Part shown: positions 28,401-38,830 of the stretch, piece by piece | Numbering within the stretch: position 1 is the stretch's first letter | How the letters are laid out: every line of letters starts with the position of its first letter | Source: Anas platyrhynchos | Lineage: Eukaryota; Chordata; Aves; Anseriformes; Anatidae | Length of the DNA stretch: 64,000 nt | Assembly (NCBI RefSeq): GCF_047663525.1 | Contig: NC_092613.1 | Coordinates: forward strand, 5,791,501 to 5,855,500 | Reading direction: 5' to 3' | Program-made: the position numbers and the translations under genes | The notes under the pieces: generated by a model | The model's database searches: none | Told to the model about the DNA's origin: nothing | The model's input: only the letters and a program-made list of their open reading frames with translations

Positions 28401-31400
28401 ATTGTTTGTATTAGTTCATTTAAGAGGTGTGCCTTGGGGCCACTCCTTCCATCGTGCGTATTTTATTTTCTGTGTGTGAGAGAGAGAATGGGTTCCACTT
28501 GTTTAAAGGATAACTGCATGATGGGCCAAAACACCTCCAAAAGAGTTCTTAGGTCTTAAAAATGCTGTTTGCAATGTACGTTTCCAAAAGGGGGAAGGAA
28601 AAAAAAAAATAAGACCGGGCCAGTGGGTCCGAAGACTGACTTTAACTTTAACCACTGTTCATTATTTATTGTTTTGAAGCGTGTGCACAACACGGAGTGC
28701 AGTTACAGCAAAGTGCTCTCCCCTTTGGGTTCTTCTTGAACTGCCGGACTACTGATTTTGTGCAGGTTGGGGCGAGGCAAGGGGACGGGAGGAATGGAAC
28801 AACCAGCAACGATAAAGCCAAGCTGAGTGCAGCAGTGAGCTGTGGTCTGCGTTCAGCAGAGACAGGAAGCATCTGATACACAGATCTCATGTGTCAGACG
28901 ATTGCATATTTTGCAGGTGTAAGCATTAAAATCCAAATATGGTCTCATTAACAGCAAGCTCCCAGTTTGGGGGGCAAAAATTTCTCCTCTCAGTAATCTC
29001 ACACTGGCAAACGAATGGTGCTTTTCCATTAAAAATTGCAGTTCCTAAGGAACAGTACCCCAAATCCTCAAGTTTTTTTTTTTTTTGTTTGTTTGTTTTT
29101 AAAAAAAAGCTACCTGCTTAAAGCCCACAATGTCACTGTAAATGCTTCCATAACTGGAAGTGAGAAAGGAGGTGATGCAGTTGGTGACTGAACACAATTT
29201 GGTTTGTGCTTTTTAGTCTTGATGCCATACTTTGAGTAGAGATGGCAGGTAGCGAATTTCCCTTTTTTTTCCCCCCCTGCTAAACCTCCTGTTCTGGGCC
29301 CTGACTTGTCAAAGTACAACTAGAAAAGGCCTGCTTCAGTTCCTGCTATACAGACACTTTCCGTGGGAGCGTGAGGCTTTTGAATGTTCCTCCTGCTGAA
29401 GAGGCACCGGCAGCGTTAAATGTTGCTTAGCCTTATTTCCTTAGATAACCACATCCATGCTGTGGGGATAACTTGTACTGCTACAGCTCCATCAGTAGGG
29501 TCAAATCAACGCCCCGTTTGCGGATAAACGAGGTTAAAGAATGTATTATAATGTGGGCACGCCAGAGCCCTGCAGGTGAGCGATGCCACCACAGGCTTGT
29601 GGTGCGCTGCTGAATAGGATCTGTAGGTAAGAAGTTGGGATAAGCACCCCTGGGGCTCCTTCTCCTTTCTGCATAGCTCTGTACCTCGGATTTGGGAGTA
29701 TCTCGTAGCACGTGTCATCTTTGCTCTCCTTACATTTATTAAATGGAGGCACTAGGCCTGGCCCTGGTGGCTGTTTCCTACTGCTACGAGATGAGCTCCG
29801 CGTATCCATGTGCAGATCAGGTTTTCCCCTTGTTTATCAGACATGCAACAGAAACCTAGAGCCTGTAAAAGAGGTCCTAGTTTTTCCCTGCTTAATTTCA
29901 GCTTTGGTTAAGCAGTCACACCCTGAGCCACAGCCTCCTCGACATCCACTTAAATAAGCAGTTTGCAGCAAAGGAACAAGTGGCTAAGTTTGTTTCCAGT
30001 CCAACTCTTTGACAAATCTGTTTTTCCACAGAACAAACCTGTTTGCGATGTTCAGGATGGTTCCAGCAGCTGCTCAGAGCAGTGCTGAGCTCCTTCAGGT
30101 GTGGCAGGCGCGGGTGGGATGCTGCCGGGGAGCCCCTGCTTCCACTAATACCCCGGAAGCTCTGCTGTTGACTTGAGCAAGGGCAGAATTAATCTTCAGG
30201 CCTTTTAAAGTTAATCCTGCTCTAAGTTAAGATCCCTGGAAGGGTGCTGTTGGCAAAGGCTGGGCAGAGCACGAGCGTTTTTCTTTCAGGACAAAATCCT
30301 CTTGCAGCCCCTGTGAAAACAAGAGTAAAAAGCTGCCCTGCTTTCTTGGCTAAGGATCAAAGCTGGAGCTTGGGTGGGTTTCCTGATTTCTCAGTGACTT
30401 CTGGGGGGGGCTTTAGGTCAGAACAGCCTCAAGTTTCTGCTTCGAGTTTCTGCTGCTTATGTTGCTAATGACTTAAGCCGGTGTATGCCGTGCTGTGCTC
30501 ATGAATGAGACCGCCTTTGCTTCAAGGACACTCCCAGGCAGCAGCAAGGGACAAGAGAATCCAATTAATGACCGAATGTTTCTGGCGCTCTGTCCAGCTG
30601 CCTCACTGCTCAGCGCGAACGCTCGAGGCACTGCTCCTAATCACGGGGTCAGCAGCTTTTATTTTAGTCAAGGTTTAAGACAACATCAAGTAAAAGCCTA
30701 ATGTACTTAGCTGCGTGAGCTCCCCCCTGCCTGAACCCCGGCCTCAGGAGGCGATTAGTGTGTTCTAAATCAAAACTCTGATTAACTAGAAAATGACCTA
30801 ATGTTCTAATTAATCCCCTTTTCCTTCAGAAACTGTTCCTGCAGAACTCGGATTATCCAGACTTCACAAGTTTGTTTCTTTACAGGATGTAAGAAGTCCT
30901 GCTTTGAACGCAGCATTTTGGAACATCTGTGTCAGTAGTGGAAATAATTTCGGGCAGGTTAAAGGGGCAGTTCTCAGCCACAAAGCGTGGGGGCAGTGCT
31001 ACTTGAAAGGAATGTCTTAAATTAAAAACCCGTGTACAACTGTCCAAAGAATGCGAAGCCATGGTGCAGTCACACTGCTGTAACGCTCAGGGCTGGGAAG
31101 TTATTTTGCTCCACGAGCAGCTTCTTGGAGCTGCAGTGTCCCCTGCCTGCTGAAATCACACCTGCAGCTCCCGGCAGCCTCACCTGGGGCTTTCACTGCC
31201 CCTCCAACAGCTTCGCCACCCCCAGCTGGACTCCCAGGCAGGAAAGGCAAGCCGTAGTTTCAGGCAATGGAATTAAAATGCTATGCAACACCAAATGGCT
31301 TTTTTTTCCCCCTCAAAAAAAAAATCCTAATTCTTTTAAACATCCCAGCTTTATCTCAGCCAGACATTACCCATGAAACCTTCCGGTGGTTAGAGTTTAC

Positions 31401-32024
31401 CTAGGGCTTTTTACAGTTTTGTTTTTCCTTTGAATAAGTAGCTGATGGGTCCTGCTTACAACCCAGGACTGGACTTGTTCCTTTGTCTTTTGGGTGTGAA
31501 ATATAAATCATGTTTTTATGATTTTTTTGTAAATCTTTACTCTTTTTACACCTTGTTTTTGTAAGCTGAAGTTTCTTATTAAAAAAATGAAATTCCACTG
31601 GGTCGTGTCGTTATTCTACATACTTTAATATTAAATTAGGCATCTAGATGGTGATACAGAAGAAAATTCTGCGTGAGAGGGCTTCACATCTTTGAGGAGA
31701 CTGTTCTCAATTCCTTGCGGAATGAATTGCTCAGGAATTCTCTCTTCCATACTTGAGTTTTTCCCCCTGTTGTCATTGCTTTGAGCAGGACACGTTGGAC
31801 GTAGGAGTAGGAGCTCTGCAGAGAAGAACGGGAGCCGCTCCCGTGAGCGCATCAGAACTTGTAACTGCTACACACAGCGCCTGCGGTCCTGGTGAACGGG
31901 GAGGGCAAACTCCTTGGCTGGGCAGGTCTGATCCTTCCCTAGATGGGTAATTAAGCACAATCAGGGCTGGGTCAGGGTGCTTCACATGAGTGGGGCTGGC
32001 TCAGGGTCTGCTCCTTGCAACTAA
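25400..32024. other. Intergenic / distal 3' UTR, no gene seen
   Basis: The sequence is AT-rich with only short scattered open frames. I recognise no exon, RNA gene or mobile element here. A TTTAAT at 31624-31629 would read ATTAAA on the minus strand. It might be a distant TOMM6 polyadenylation signal, about 770 bases beyond the TOMM6 stop, but that is weak evidence. Confidence 0.5.
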
Positions 32025-32395
32025 GTGCTGACACAAAGACCTCCTGGCCCCACTGACTCCCCTTGGATCCCCTTTCCAGCTCCTGGCCCCCTGATCCTCA
32101 GTGATCTTCTCCTACCACCCTTCAGCCCCCCTCCTGACCACCTGCAGCTCCCACCTCACCCCCCTGCTGGCCCCGGACCCCTTGCAGCCCCCTCCCAGCC
32201 CCCTGACTCCCATGCAGCTCCCTGCAGCCTCCTCCCAACCCCTTCATCAGCCCCCCTCAGGGCCACCTGTAGCTCCCTCCCGATCCCTTTCAACCCCCAA
32301 CCCCCTTGCAGCCCCCTCCCGCTCCCCTCCCAACCCCCCTCAGCCGACCCCCGACCCCCCCCAGCTCCCTATAGCCCCCTCCCAGCCCCTCACCG
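32025..32395. repeat. C-rich low-complexity tract beside the TOMM6 3' end
   Basis: About 370 bases are dominated by variations of CAGCCCCCTCCC and CTGACCCCC, so open frames read as Pro/Leu/Ala/Ser-rich nonsense. On the minus strand, the sense strand for TOMM6, it is G-rich with many runs of three or more G directly after the stop codon. It marks the start of the GC-rich half of the window. Confidence 0.7.
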
Positions 32396-32398
32396 CCG

Positions 32399-32721
32399 CT
32401 ACGCCGCGGGCTGCGGGGCCATGAGGTCGATGTCCGTCAGGTTGCGGGCCACCCAGACGCCGGCGGCGAACAGCCCCAGGTTGAGCAGCAGGTTCCTGTG
32501 AGGGACAGCGCACGGGCAGCCCGCGGGGCCTCCTCACGGGGGCCTCCTCACGGGGGCTCTCTCCCCCTACCCCTCCCCTTCAAAGACCCCCCCACGGCCG
32601 ACACCAACCTTCGGAAGTCGTTCCTGTCGGCGGCGAAGCGCAGCAGCCCCCTCAGCCACCCGCCCAGGCCCTGCCGAGGGGCCGCCGGGCCGCCCGCCGC
32701 CACCGCGCCGCTCGCCGCCAT
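32399..32721 (-). CDS. TOMM6: Mitochondrial import receptor subunit TOM6 homolog (two coding exons)
   Basis: Coding exons on the minus strand are 32721-32609 and 32495-32399, giving 69 residues (human 74). The N-terminal 20 or so residues are Ala/Gly-rich. They are followed by WLRGLLRFAADRNDFRR, split by an intron in the last Arg codon, then NLLLNLGLFAAGVWVARNL (the single transmembrane helix) and DIDLMAPQP, a near-exact match to the vertebrate TOM6 C-terminus. TOM6 is a small tail-anchored subunit that stabilises the TOM complex in the mitochondrial outer membrane. The intron is only 113 bases with a GT/AG pair. The start ATG sits inside a CAAGATGGCGGC motif, and a CpG-rich promoter lies directly upstream. 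Confidence 0.97.
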
Positions 32722-32825
32722 CTTGTCACCGCCACAGCCCCCTCCCTCTGGCGGCGCTTCCGGTGCGCGGGAAGGGCGGGCGGGAGGGCAGGGAGGGGGG
32801 TGGAGCATGCGCAATGGCGGCCGCG
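32714..32825. promoter_or_regulatory. CpG-rich TOMM6 promoter, possibly bidirectional
   Basis: Recognisable motifs are a YY1-type CAAGATGGCGGC (minus strand, 32714-32725) overlapping the TOMM6 start codon, an ETS/GABP core CCGGAAG (minus, 32757-32763), a GC-box run GGGCGGGCGGG (32774-32784), and an NRF1-like GCATGCGC (32805-32812). These are typical of TATA-less promoters of nuclear genes for mitochondrial proteins. On the + strand an ATGGCGGCC lies 3' of the NRF1 motif, at 32814, so transcription in both directions is possible. Confidence 0.7.
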
Positions 32826-32885
32826 TGCTGGGGCTTCGAGCAGGTTCTGGGGGGGGGGGGGGAAGAGCGGGAATGTCTGCGCCTC

Positions 32886-33350
32886 AGGGCGCTCCTCAGG
32901 GGATGTGCCTCGAAGGGCTGCTCCTGCAGCTCCTGCTCAGGCTCCTCAAGGGGTTTTTTCCTCAGGGGGACTGAGTGTCATGAGGTGCCTCCTCAGGGGG
33001 CTGCTCCTCAAGGGGCTTCTCCTCAGGGGATGTACCGCAAATGTGAGGGGATGTACCTCAAATGCAGGCTGCTCCTGCACCTCACAGGACTGTGCCTCAA
33101 GGGGCTGCACATCAAAGGGTTGCACCTCAAGGGGGCTTCTCCTCATGAGACATCCCTCAAGGGGCTGCACCTCACAGGGCTTCTCCTCAGGGGATGTGCT
33201 TCAGGGGGCTGCACCTCAGTGGGACTGAGTTTCAGGGGATGTGTCTCAAAGGGCTGCTTCTCCTCAGGGGGCTGCTCCTCAAGGGGCTTCTCCTCAGGGG
33301 ATGTGCCTCAAAGGGCTGCTCCTGCGCCTCAAGGGGCTGCGCCTCACAGG
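32886..33350. repeat. 15-bp minisatellite (CTCAAGGGGCTGCAC-type units)
   Basis: This is a degenerate tandem array with units close to CTCAAGGGGCTGCAC or CTCAGGGGATGTGC. Most are 15 bases, with some 14 to 21. Because 15 is a multiple of three, several frames stay open across it on both strands, reading as Leu-Lys-Gly-Leu-His or Gln-Gly-Ala-Ala-Pro pentapeptides. These look like artefacts of the repeat, not a protein. Confidence 0.85.
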
Positions 33351-33884
33351 GCTTTTTATATTTTGGTAATTCTGGGATTACGCAGCACATCCTGGTATGT
33401 TCTGTGACTGCGCGCACTGGTGCTAGGGGGTCGTCTCTGTCCCTCTGGTGGTTGTGAAGATGAAGGCCGTGGTCTTCCTCGGTGTTGTGGTTCAACTTCT
33501 TTTCTTTTTTTTTTGGTCATGTTGGCCCAGCGTGAGACAGGGAGGCAGGACGTTGATACACTAGTTTAGGGATTTATCAGGAGGTGGTTACATGAGCTTT
33601 GCAACAGTGTCTTTGAACAAAAGAGGGAACTGAGATGCAGAGAGAGGGAAGGGGAGGGGGTTCTCGTTTTGTTACATTAAGCAAAAGAATTTCATAATGT
33701 CTAGCCAAGCATTACACAGCTCCTTATTTCAGCAGGGAGCTTTCGCAGCTCCCGCTGCTCAAACAGAACCCCCTTCCCGTTCCCCTGTATCACAAGAACA
33801 AGGAGTTCTGCTCGAAGGGTGAGGGCAGTCGATGAACAAACATTTATTGTGTGTGACACAAGGGCTGGTCCTGGAGGTGCTGCA
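33351..33884. other. Unique segment interrupting the 15-bp minisatellite
   Basis: About 530 bases of AT-richer non-repetitive sequence separate the main 15-bp array from a short second copy. It contains a T tract and, on the minus strand, an AATAAA around 33843-33848. I do not recognise it. It may be an inserted element or an ancestral sequence between two arrays. Confidence 0.4.
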
Positions 33885-33940
33885 CCTCAGGGGATGTGCC
33901 TCAAAGGGCTGCTCCTGTGCCTCAAGGGTTGCCTGTCATG
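33885..33940. repeat. Outlying copy of the 15-bp minisatellite
   Basis: About 50 bases repeat almost exactly the last units of the main array near 33297-33345: GGGGATGTGCCTCAAAGGGC, then CTGCTCCTG and CTCAAGGG. The array was probably once continuous or was copied across the intervening segment. Confidence 0.7.
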
Positions 33941-33949
33941 GGGCTCCTG

Positions 33950-35760
33950 TGTTGCTTTGGCAGCCCAGAGCCACCACAGCATGCCCGGCCCGAGCTCTGC
34001 TGCCAGGCTGGGCTCTGCCCTGGTGGCTCTCACCTCCCTCCTGCTGCCCTCAGCTCCGGGACTGGGGCAGACACCCCTCGTGTTCAGCCAGAGTAGAGAA
34101 ATACTTGCGGGGGGGGCTCTGTTTTGGGTAGGTAGTTACTTATTAGAGACATAAAGGGGTGGAGGACGCTGCCACCTGGAGTGCCGTCCCACGAGCAGAC
34201 CTCTTTATCTACAGAGTTTTTCTAATCACAAATTTTTAGTGGTCTTGATGACCACTTCCACCACTAGACAAAAAAAAAAAAAAAAAAAAGCCTCGCCCAA
34301 GCACGTGGCCTGTTTGTGGCCGGCAAACACGTACCGCTGGGGATCGGGCACATCCACCCCGGCTCTGGCGTGGTGCCGGTGCAGCTGAAAATCAGCGGTG
34401 GCCCCAAAAATCAGCGGTGACCCCGGCCACGCGTTTGTGCTGTGGAAAGTTAGGGCCTGGTGAACGCTGTCACCTCCCAGCCGAGCCAGGACCAGACAAT
34501 TGAGGTGCCTGGGAAGCAGGTTTGCACGGCGGGTGATAAGGGCGGCCGTGCCGCTGCCCCGGGGCTTGCTGCCTGCAGGATGCGAGATAAGATAAGAGAA
34601 AAATGCATCGAAAGCCGGGAGGGCTGCCTGAAACGCTGCGTGGGCTGGAAATGTGTCTGACTGGGAAATTTCCAGGCATGGCTGCTGTGCTTTGTAACGC
34701 GGGCTGCTGCGCTCCAAAGGGCACCGCTTGGTGTGAGCGTGGGCAGGACGGCGTGCCAGCGGTGCTGTTTGGAAAACATCTCTCCCCGTTTCCTCCGTCC
34801 CTCCCTGCGGGTTTCTGTCGCTTCGTACAACTTCTCGTTCGCTTTGCTGAGCTGCCCAGCTCCCGGCTGCCTGCACGCAGCTTCTGCAGGTTATCACCAG
34901 CGCCTGTAGTCCCTGAGGCTTCGCAGTAGCTGGGCACAGGTTTGTGCAGGCTCCTCTGGCTCCGCCGTGCTGCCAGGCACTTCGTAAAAATTCCCTATTT
35001 CTGCTCGATTCCTCCCTGCTCGTTCGCTGCAGTCTCAGTTCTGCCTCCTCCCACTCCTCCCTGCTTTCCTTAGCCCCTGGGGTCTGCCCTTTCACAAGCC
35101 TGTTCCACCACTCCCCGAGCTGCTGTTTCAGCCCTCGCAGCTGATTTGGAAAACTTTGTTGTCTGCCACCTCCGCGGGGAACTTTCCCACCTCTGGGGCA
35201 CTTGCAGGGACACGAGCAGCCCACGCAGGCAACCGGCACCGTTCAGTCTCTGCTGGGACTGCAAACCTTGTGAATTTGGGTCCAGACACTTTAGGGCAGA
35301 AGCCAAAGGCTCAGCTCGGCAGCTGAAGTCACACAGCTACAGACAGAAGGACGGCCACGGAGGACAGAGGGAAAAGGCACGACGTGCGGTGCTGAATTTG
35401 GGGATTTTTGCCTGCCTGGAGCAAACGGAGCAGTAGGATCAGCGCTGCACCAGGGATTTGTGCCCTGCCCTGGCTCAGCCAAGCCACAGCACAGCCTGGC
35501 ACAGTCATGGTGCCCTCGGCAGGACCAGGAGGATATTGCAGTCAGCACCCTCCTGCTCTCAGGAGATGAGAAATCCTCTCAGCACATCTAAGGATCTGCC
35601 ACCACTGAGCTGCCACCATTCTCCTTCCAAAGGCATCCGTTTTGGTGTTGCTGCAGTGCCCACGGTGTTTGCAGCCACCCAGGTTTCTCATACGACCCCG
35701 GCACTGTCACTGAGCTCGCTGTAACTGCAGGCACCCCTGCTGCAATCTGTGGGCTCTTTC
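33950..35760. other. Unresolved GC-rich interval
   Basis: No exon I can name. A poly-A run occupies 34270-34289. A minus-strand open frame of 337 codons runs 35239-34226. Its first third reads as a charged helix-like peptide, but the remainder ends in a Phe/Lys stretch made by the poly-A run, so I do not call it a gene. Near 34388-34425 the word AAAATCAGCGGTG occurs twice in close tandem. Confidence 0.4.
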
Positions 35761-35849
35761 CTCCTTGACAGCAGGTTATAAATTTCCCAGGTAATGAAGA
35801 TAGCCAAATGCTATCAATAAACTCCTAATCTGATAAAGAGACCTGAGAT

Positions 35850-36255
35850 TCTTCACAGAAAGATCCTGAGGATGAACAGATACATCTCGACCTTTGATAA
35901 GAACTTGGAAGATGGCAAAACACATGGAGGGTTGGAAAGAGCATGCGCAGAGAAGAAAGGTGAATAGTTCAACCGAGAGGAAGACTTTTTACTTCATCAT
36001 GAAGACCACCAGGAAGACCACCAGATGGTGCTGCGCATGTGCAAGTAGGGAGGAGTCAAGGGAGGAGTCATTGAGGCTGATGCTGCAACTTGAAATGAAT
36101 ATGTATGAATTTATGTATCTCCAAGAATATAAATTTGCAGTCAGGATGTGATGGGATTTGAAGCCAGATTTGGGCACCTGCCCTTGGTTTCCAGTGCTGA
36201 ATAAAGCACCTTCATATAGTCACGTTGTGGTTATGTGTCTGCTACGCTAACGCTG
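35850..36255 (+). mobile_element. Probable solo LTR of an endogenous retrovirus (ends approximate)
   Basis: A non-GC-rich island within GC-rich flank has LTR layout. TATAAA is at 36128-36133, and AATAAA lies about 70 bases later at 36200-36205 in the context GTGCTGAATAAAGCACC, typical of avian ERV LTR R regions. A T/G-rich tail ending near 36250 follows. No gag, pol or env remnants flank it. TG...CA termini and target duplications were not located with confidence, so the limits are estimates. Confidence 0.5.
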
Positions 36256-38800
36256 TGACTGATGGCTGTCGGCAGGGCAGGACATTCACGGCCCAAACTG
36301 GGACGAGGTGAGCGCATCGAGCCCCGGCTTGACCCTGCTCCGGTCTTCCCAGTCCTCCCCTTTCCACGTTGCTCAGTGAGAAAGACGGAAAATGGCCACG
36401 AAGAAGCCCTGGGGGCTCTGCAAGGGACCGGACAAGCAACAGGAATCCTGAGCCAAATTTTGTGGTGCTCATCCTGGCTGAGGCAGCCTGCTCTTCCATG
36501 GGCCCCAGGAGCTATTTATTTATCCTCCTCTTCGGGGACACCTGGGTCACCAGGAGGAGGACCTGGCTCTGGTGGGGAGACGTGCACCAACCAAGGAGCT
36601 GCCGTTTCCCCTCCCAAGGGTGATGTGCTGCCCACAACTTGTCCACGCTGCTGTAGTCTTTTTCCCAAACCCCCGAGAGCTAATTGATCCACCCAGTTAG
36701 TTAATTGATTTATAGCTATTAGAGACTATAATTAACCGACCAGCTGTGCGTTATCTGCCCGGTGGGAGCAGCGCTGAGAGGCAGCCAGCTCTGACGGGCC
36801 ACGAGCTGCCCCATCCCTGCTAGCAGCCCTGCTCGTTTGGCATCCCTGAAGGATTTTGCTCTGCTTCGGGCTTGGGGCTTTTCCATTTATCTCCTCCTTC
36901 CCTAACGTTTGGCTCAGCCGTCTCTCTCTGACTCTCCCTACTCCCCCGTATCTCCTCCTACAAGGTCACAAACTCGGATTTACGCTCGGAGTTCACATGG
37001 CTGGGCAGACCAGTTTGGACCAGCTCGTTATCAACGCGTTCCCAGCCCCCAGCCAGAGCCACGGCTACGGGCAGAGTGGAGACGAAGCAGATGGTCGTTA
37101 AGCATCGGGAAAGCCATGCGTCGGCCCGCGCCTGGCCCAGGTGCCTGCGCCTAGCACGGACACATCTGCCTGGTGCTAACAACCTCGGGGACGCCACTCC
37201 CGGTGGAAATGCAGCCGGAGGGGGCTGAGGAGAGGCTGTAGGCGCCCCGGCGGAGCTGCTTTGTGCCTGGTAAAACCTCGGATTGCTGCCTGGTGCTGCG
37301 TGGGGGGCTGGCCATGCTGTCAGCAGGCCCCAAAAGCAGTGGCGGTGCCGGGAGGTGAGCGGTCCCCCGGTGCCACGGCGTCCCCGAGCGGCTCTCGGTG
37401 AACCTCTCGCTGCTCCCGGTGTCCTCAGAGGTGGGTGCGATGGCCCAGAGCCTCCTCTCGCCCTTCCCTTTCGCCTCCTCGGGCTGCGCCGGAGCAGCCG
37501 TGCTGCTGGGGTTGCTCTGCTCCCCCCAAATCCCCCTGGCACAAGGCTGGGGGCATCCTGGGGACGGCGTGGCCCTGACCAAGCCAGCTGGAGGCAGGCG
37601 CTGGGGATGGGGAGGGGATCTCGTGGTGGCTCTGTGCCCTGCAGGACCCCCGGAGGTGGGGACGGGGCAGGAACGGGGGCTGCAGCGGGGGCTGGCGTGG
37701 CGATTTGGAAGGTTTTGCACCAAACTGTGCTGTGTTTGGTGAGGGAGAGGAGGGAAAGCGAGGAAATTGCCCGTCTCTGGCTATCAGAGGCCGGTTTGAG
37801 GACTGTTATGTGGGGGCTGTGCGGTCCTCAGGACATTTTGGGGGGGGCTCTGCTGGTCCTGCTGAGCACCCCCTGCTGCTGGCTGTTTGTTCGCACCAGC
37901 AGCCGAGGGAAGCGCTCCGCAAACAGCAGAAGCTCCTGCAGGGCATCAGGCTGGCGTGTGGCCCCTCCCAGGAAATAAATGGTCAGGAGGGGGCCAAAGG
38001 AGGCTTCCTGGGGGAAAATCAGCACCCAGCTGCTGCGTGCTCAGCAAGGGGAGCTGCGGAGATCCCCCAGGGGAGGGAAGGGGGAGCACAAGCAGGGGGT
38101 CCCCAGCCCCGCTGCCTCCGCTGCCCGCTGGCGCTGTGCTTCCAGGTGGTGAGCTCCCTTCTAAGGCCAGGTAAAACCTCAGTTTGGGGACAAAAGCGTT
38201 ATTTTCTTGATTTCACTCTCCCTCCTCTCCTCGCTTGCTCCCTGGGATTGAGGGATTGGGGTCTGTGACTTCCATGACTCCTGGCGTGAGGTTGCCTGCG
38301 TCCCCTGCGAGCCGGCTGCTTGGGGTCACGCCGGCTGCTGTAGGGTCAGAGCTGGCCCCTGCTCGCTCCGACAGCGTCCGGCATCTCATGGGATAAACAC
38401 CAAGCAGCCGCTGCTGCCTGCTGGGGGGGCGGGAAGCCTCAAACGCTGTTCCCAGTCTGCAGAGTGCCCGGCTGCACCCGTGAGCCCAAAGGAACAATAG
38501 CGGGGTGGTGCCGCCGGGCGCCCTGACCCCTGCGCTTGGCACGGGGTGATGGAAACCTCGCCGTGAGCAGGCAGAGCCCAGGCAGGGCAGGGCAAGCAGG
38601 GAGCGGAGCTGTGTGGTGCCAGGGAGCACTGCTGGCATGGGGGGGACCCGCGTCCCCTCCCGGGACGAGGAGCAGCCTCGCCCCAGCAGGAAACTGTCCC
38701 CAAGCCGATGGTGACGTCTGTCCTGTGGGATGCGTTCCCCAAAAAGCTCTCCCTCCGCAGCTGAGCGCCGCTGACCCTCCAGAGGGTCTTCTCCTTTCAG
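36256..38800 (+). other. GC-rich interval upstream of the periphilin-like gene
   Basis: No coding exon is supported. CpG content rises around 37130-37450, which could hold a promoter or a 5' UTR exon for the gene beginning at 38801. A clear acceptor (CTCCTTTCAG at 38791-38800) shows that this gene needs at least one upstream exon. Many overlapping open frames here reflect high GC. Confidence 0.4.
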
Positions 38801-38830
38801 GGGCAGAGGCCAGGCCGACGTCCCAGCACG

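Noticed and set aside
32025-32501. 158-codon Pro/Leu-rich + strand open frame
   Set aside because: Made by the C-rich low-complexity tract and running antisense through TOMM6 exon 2.
36958-37742. Several overlapping 114-231-codon frames on both strands
   Set aside because: GC-driven open frames without domain content or consistent splice structure.
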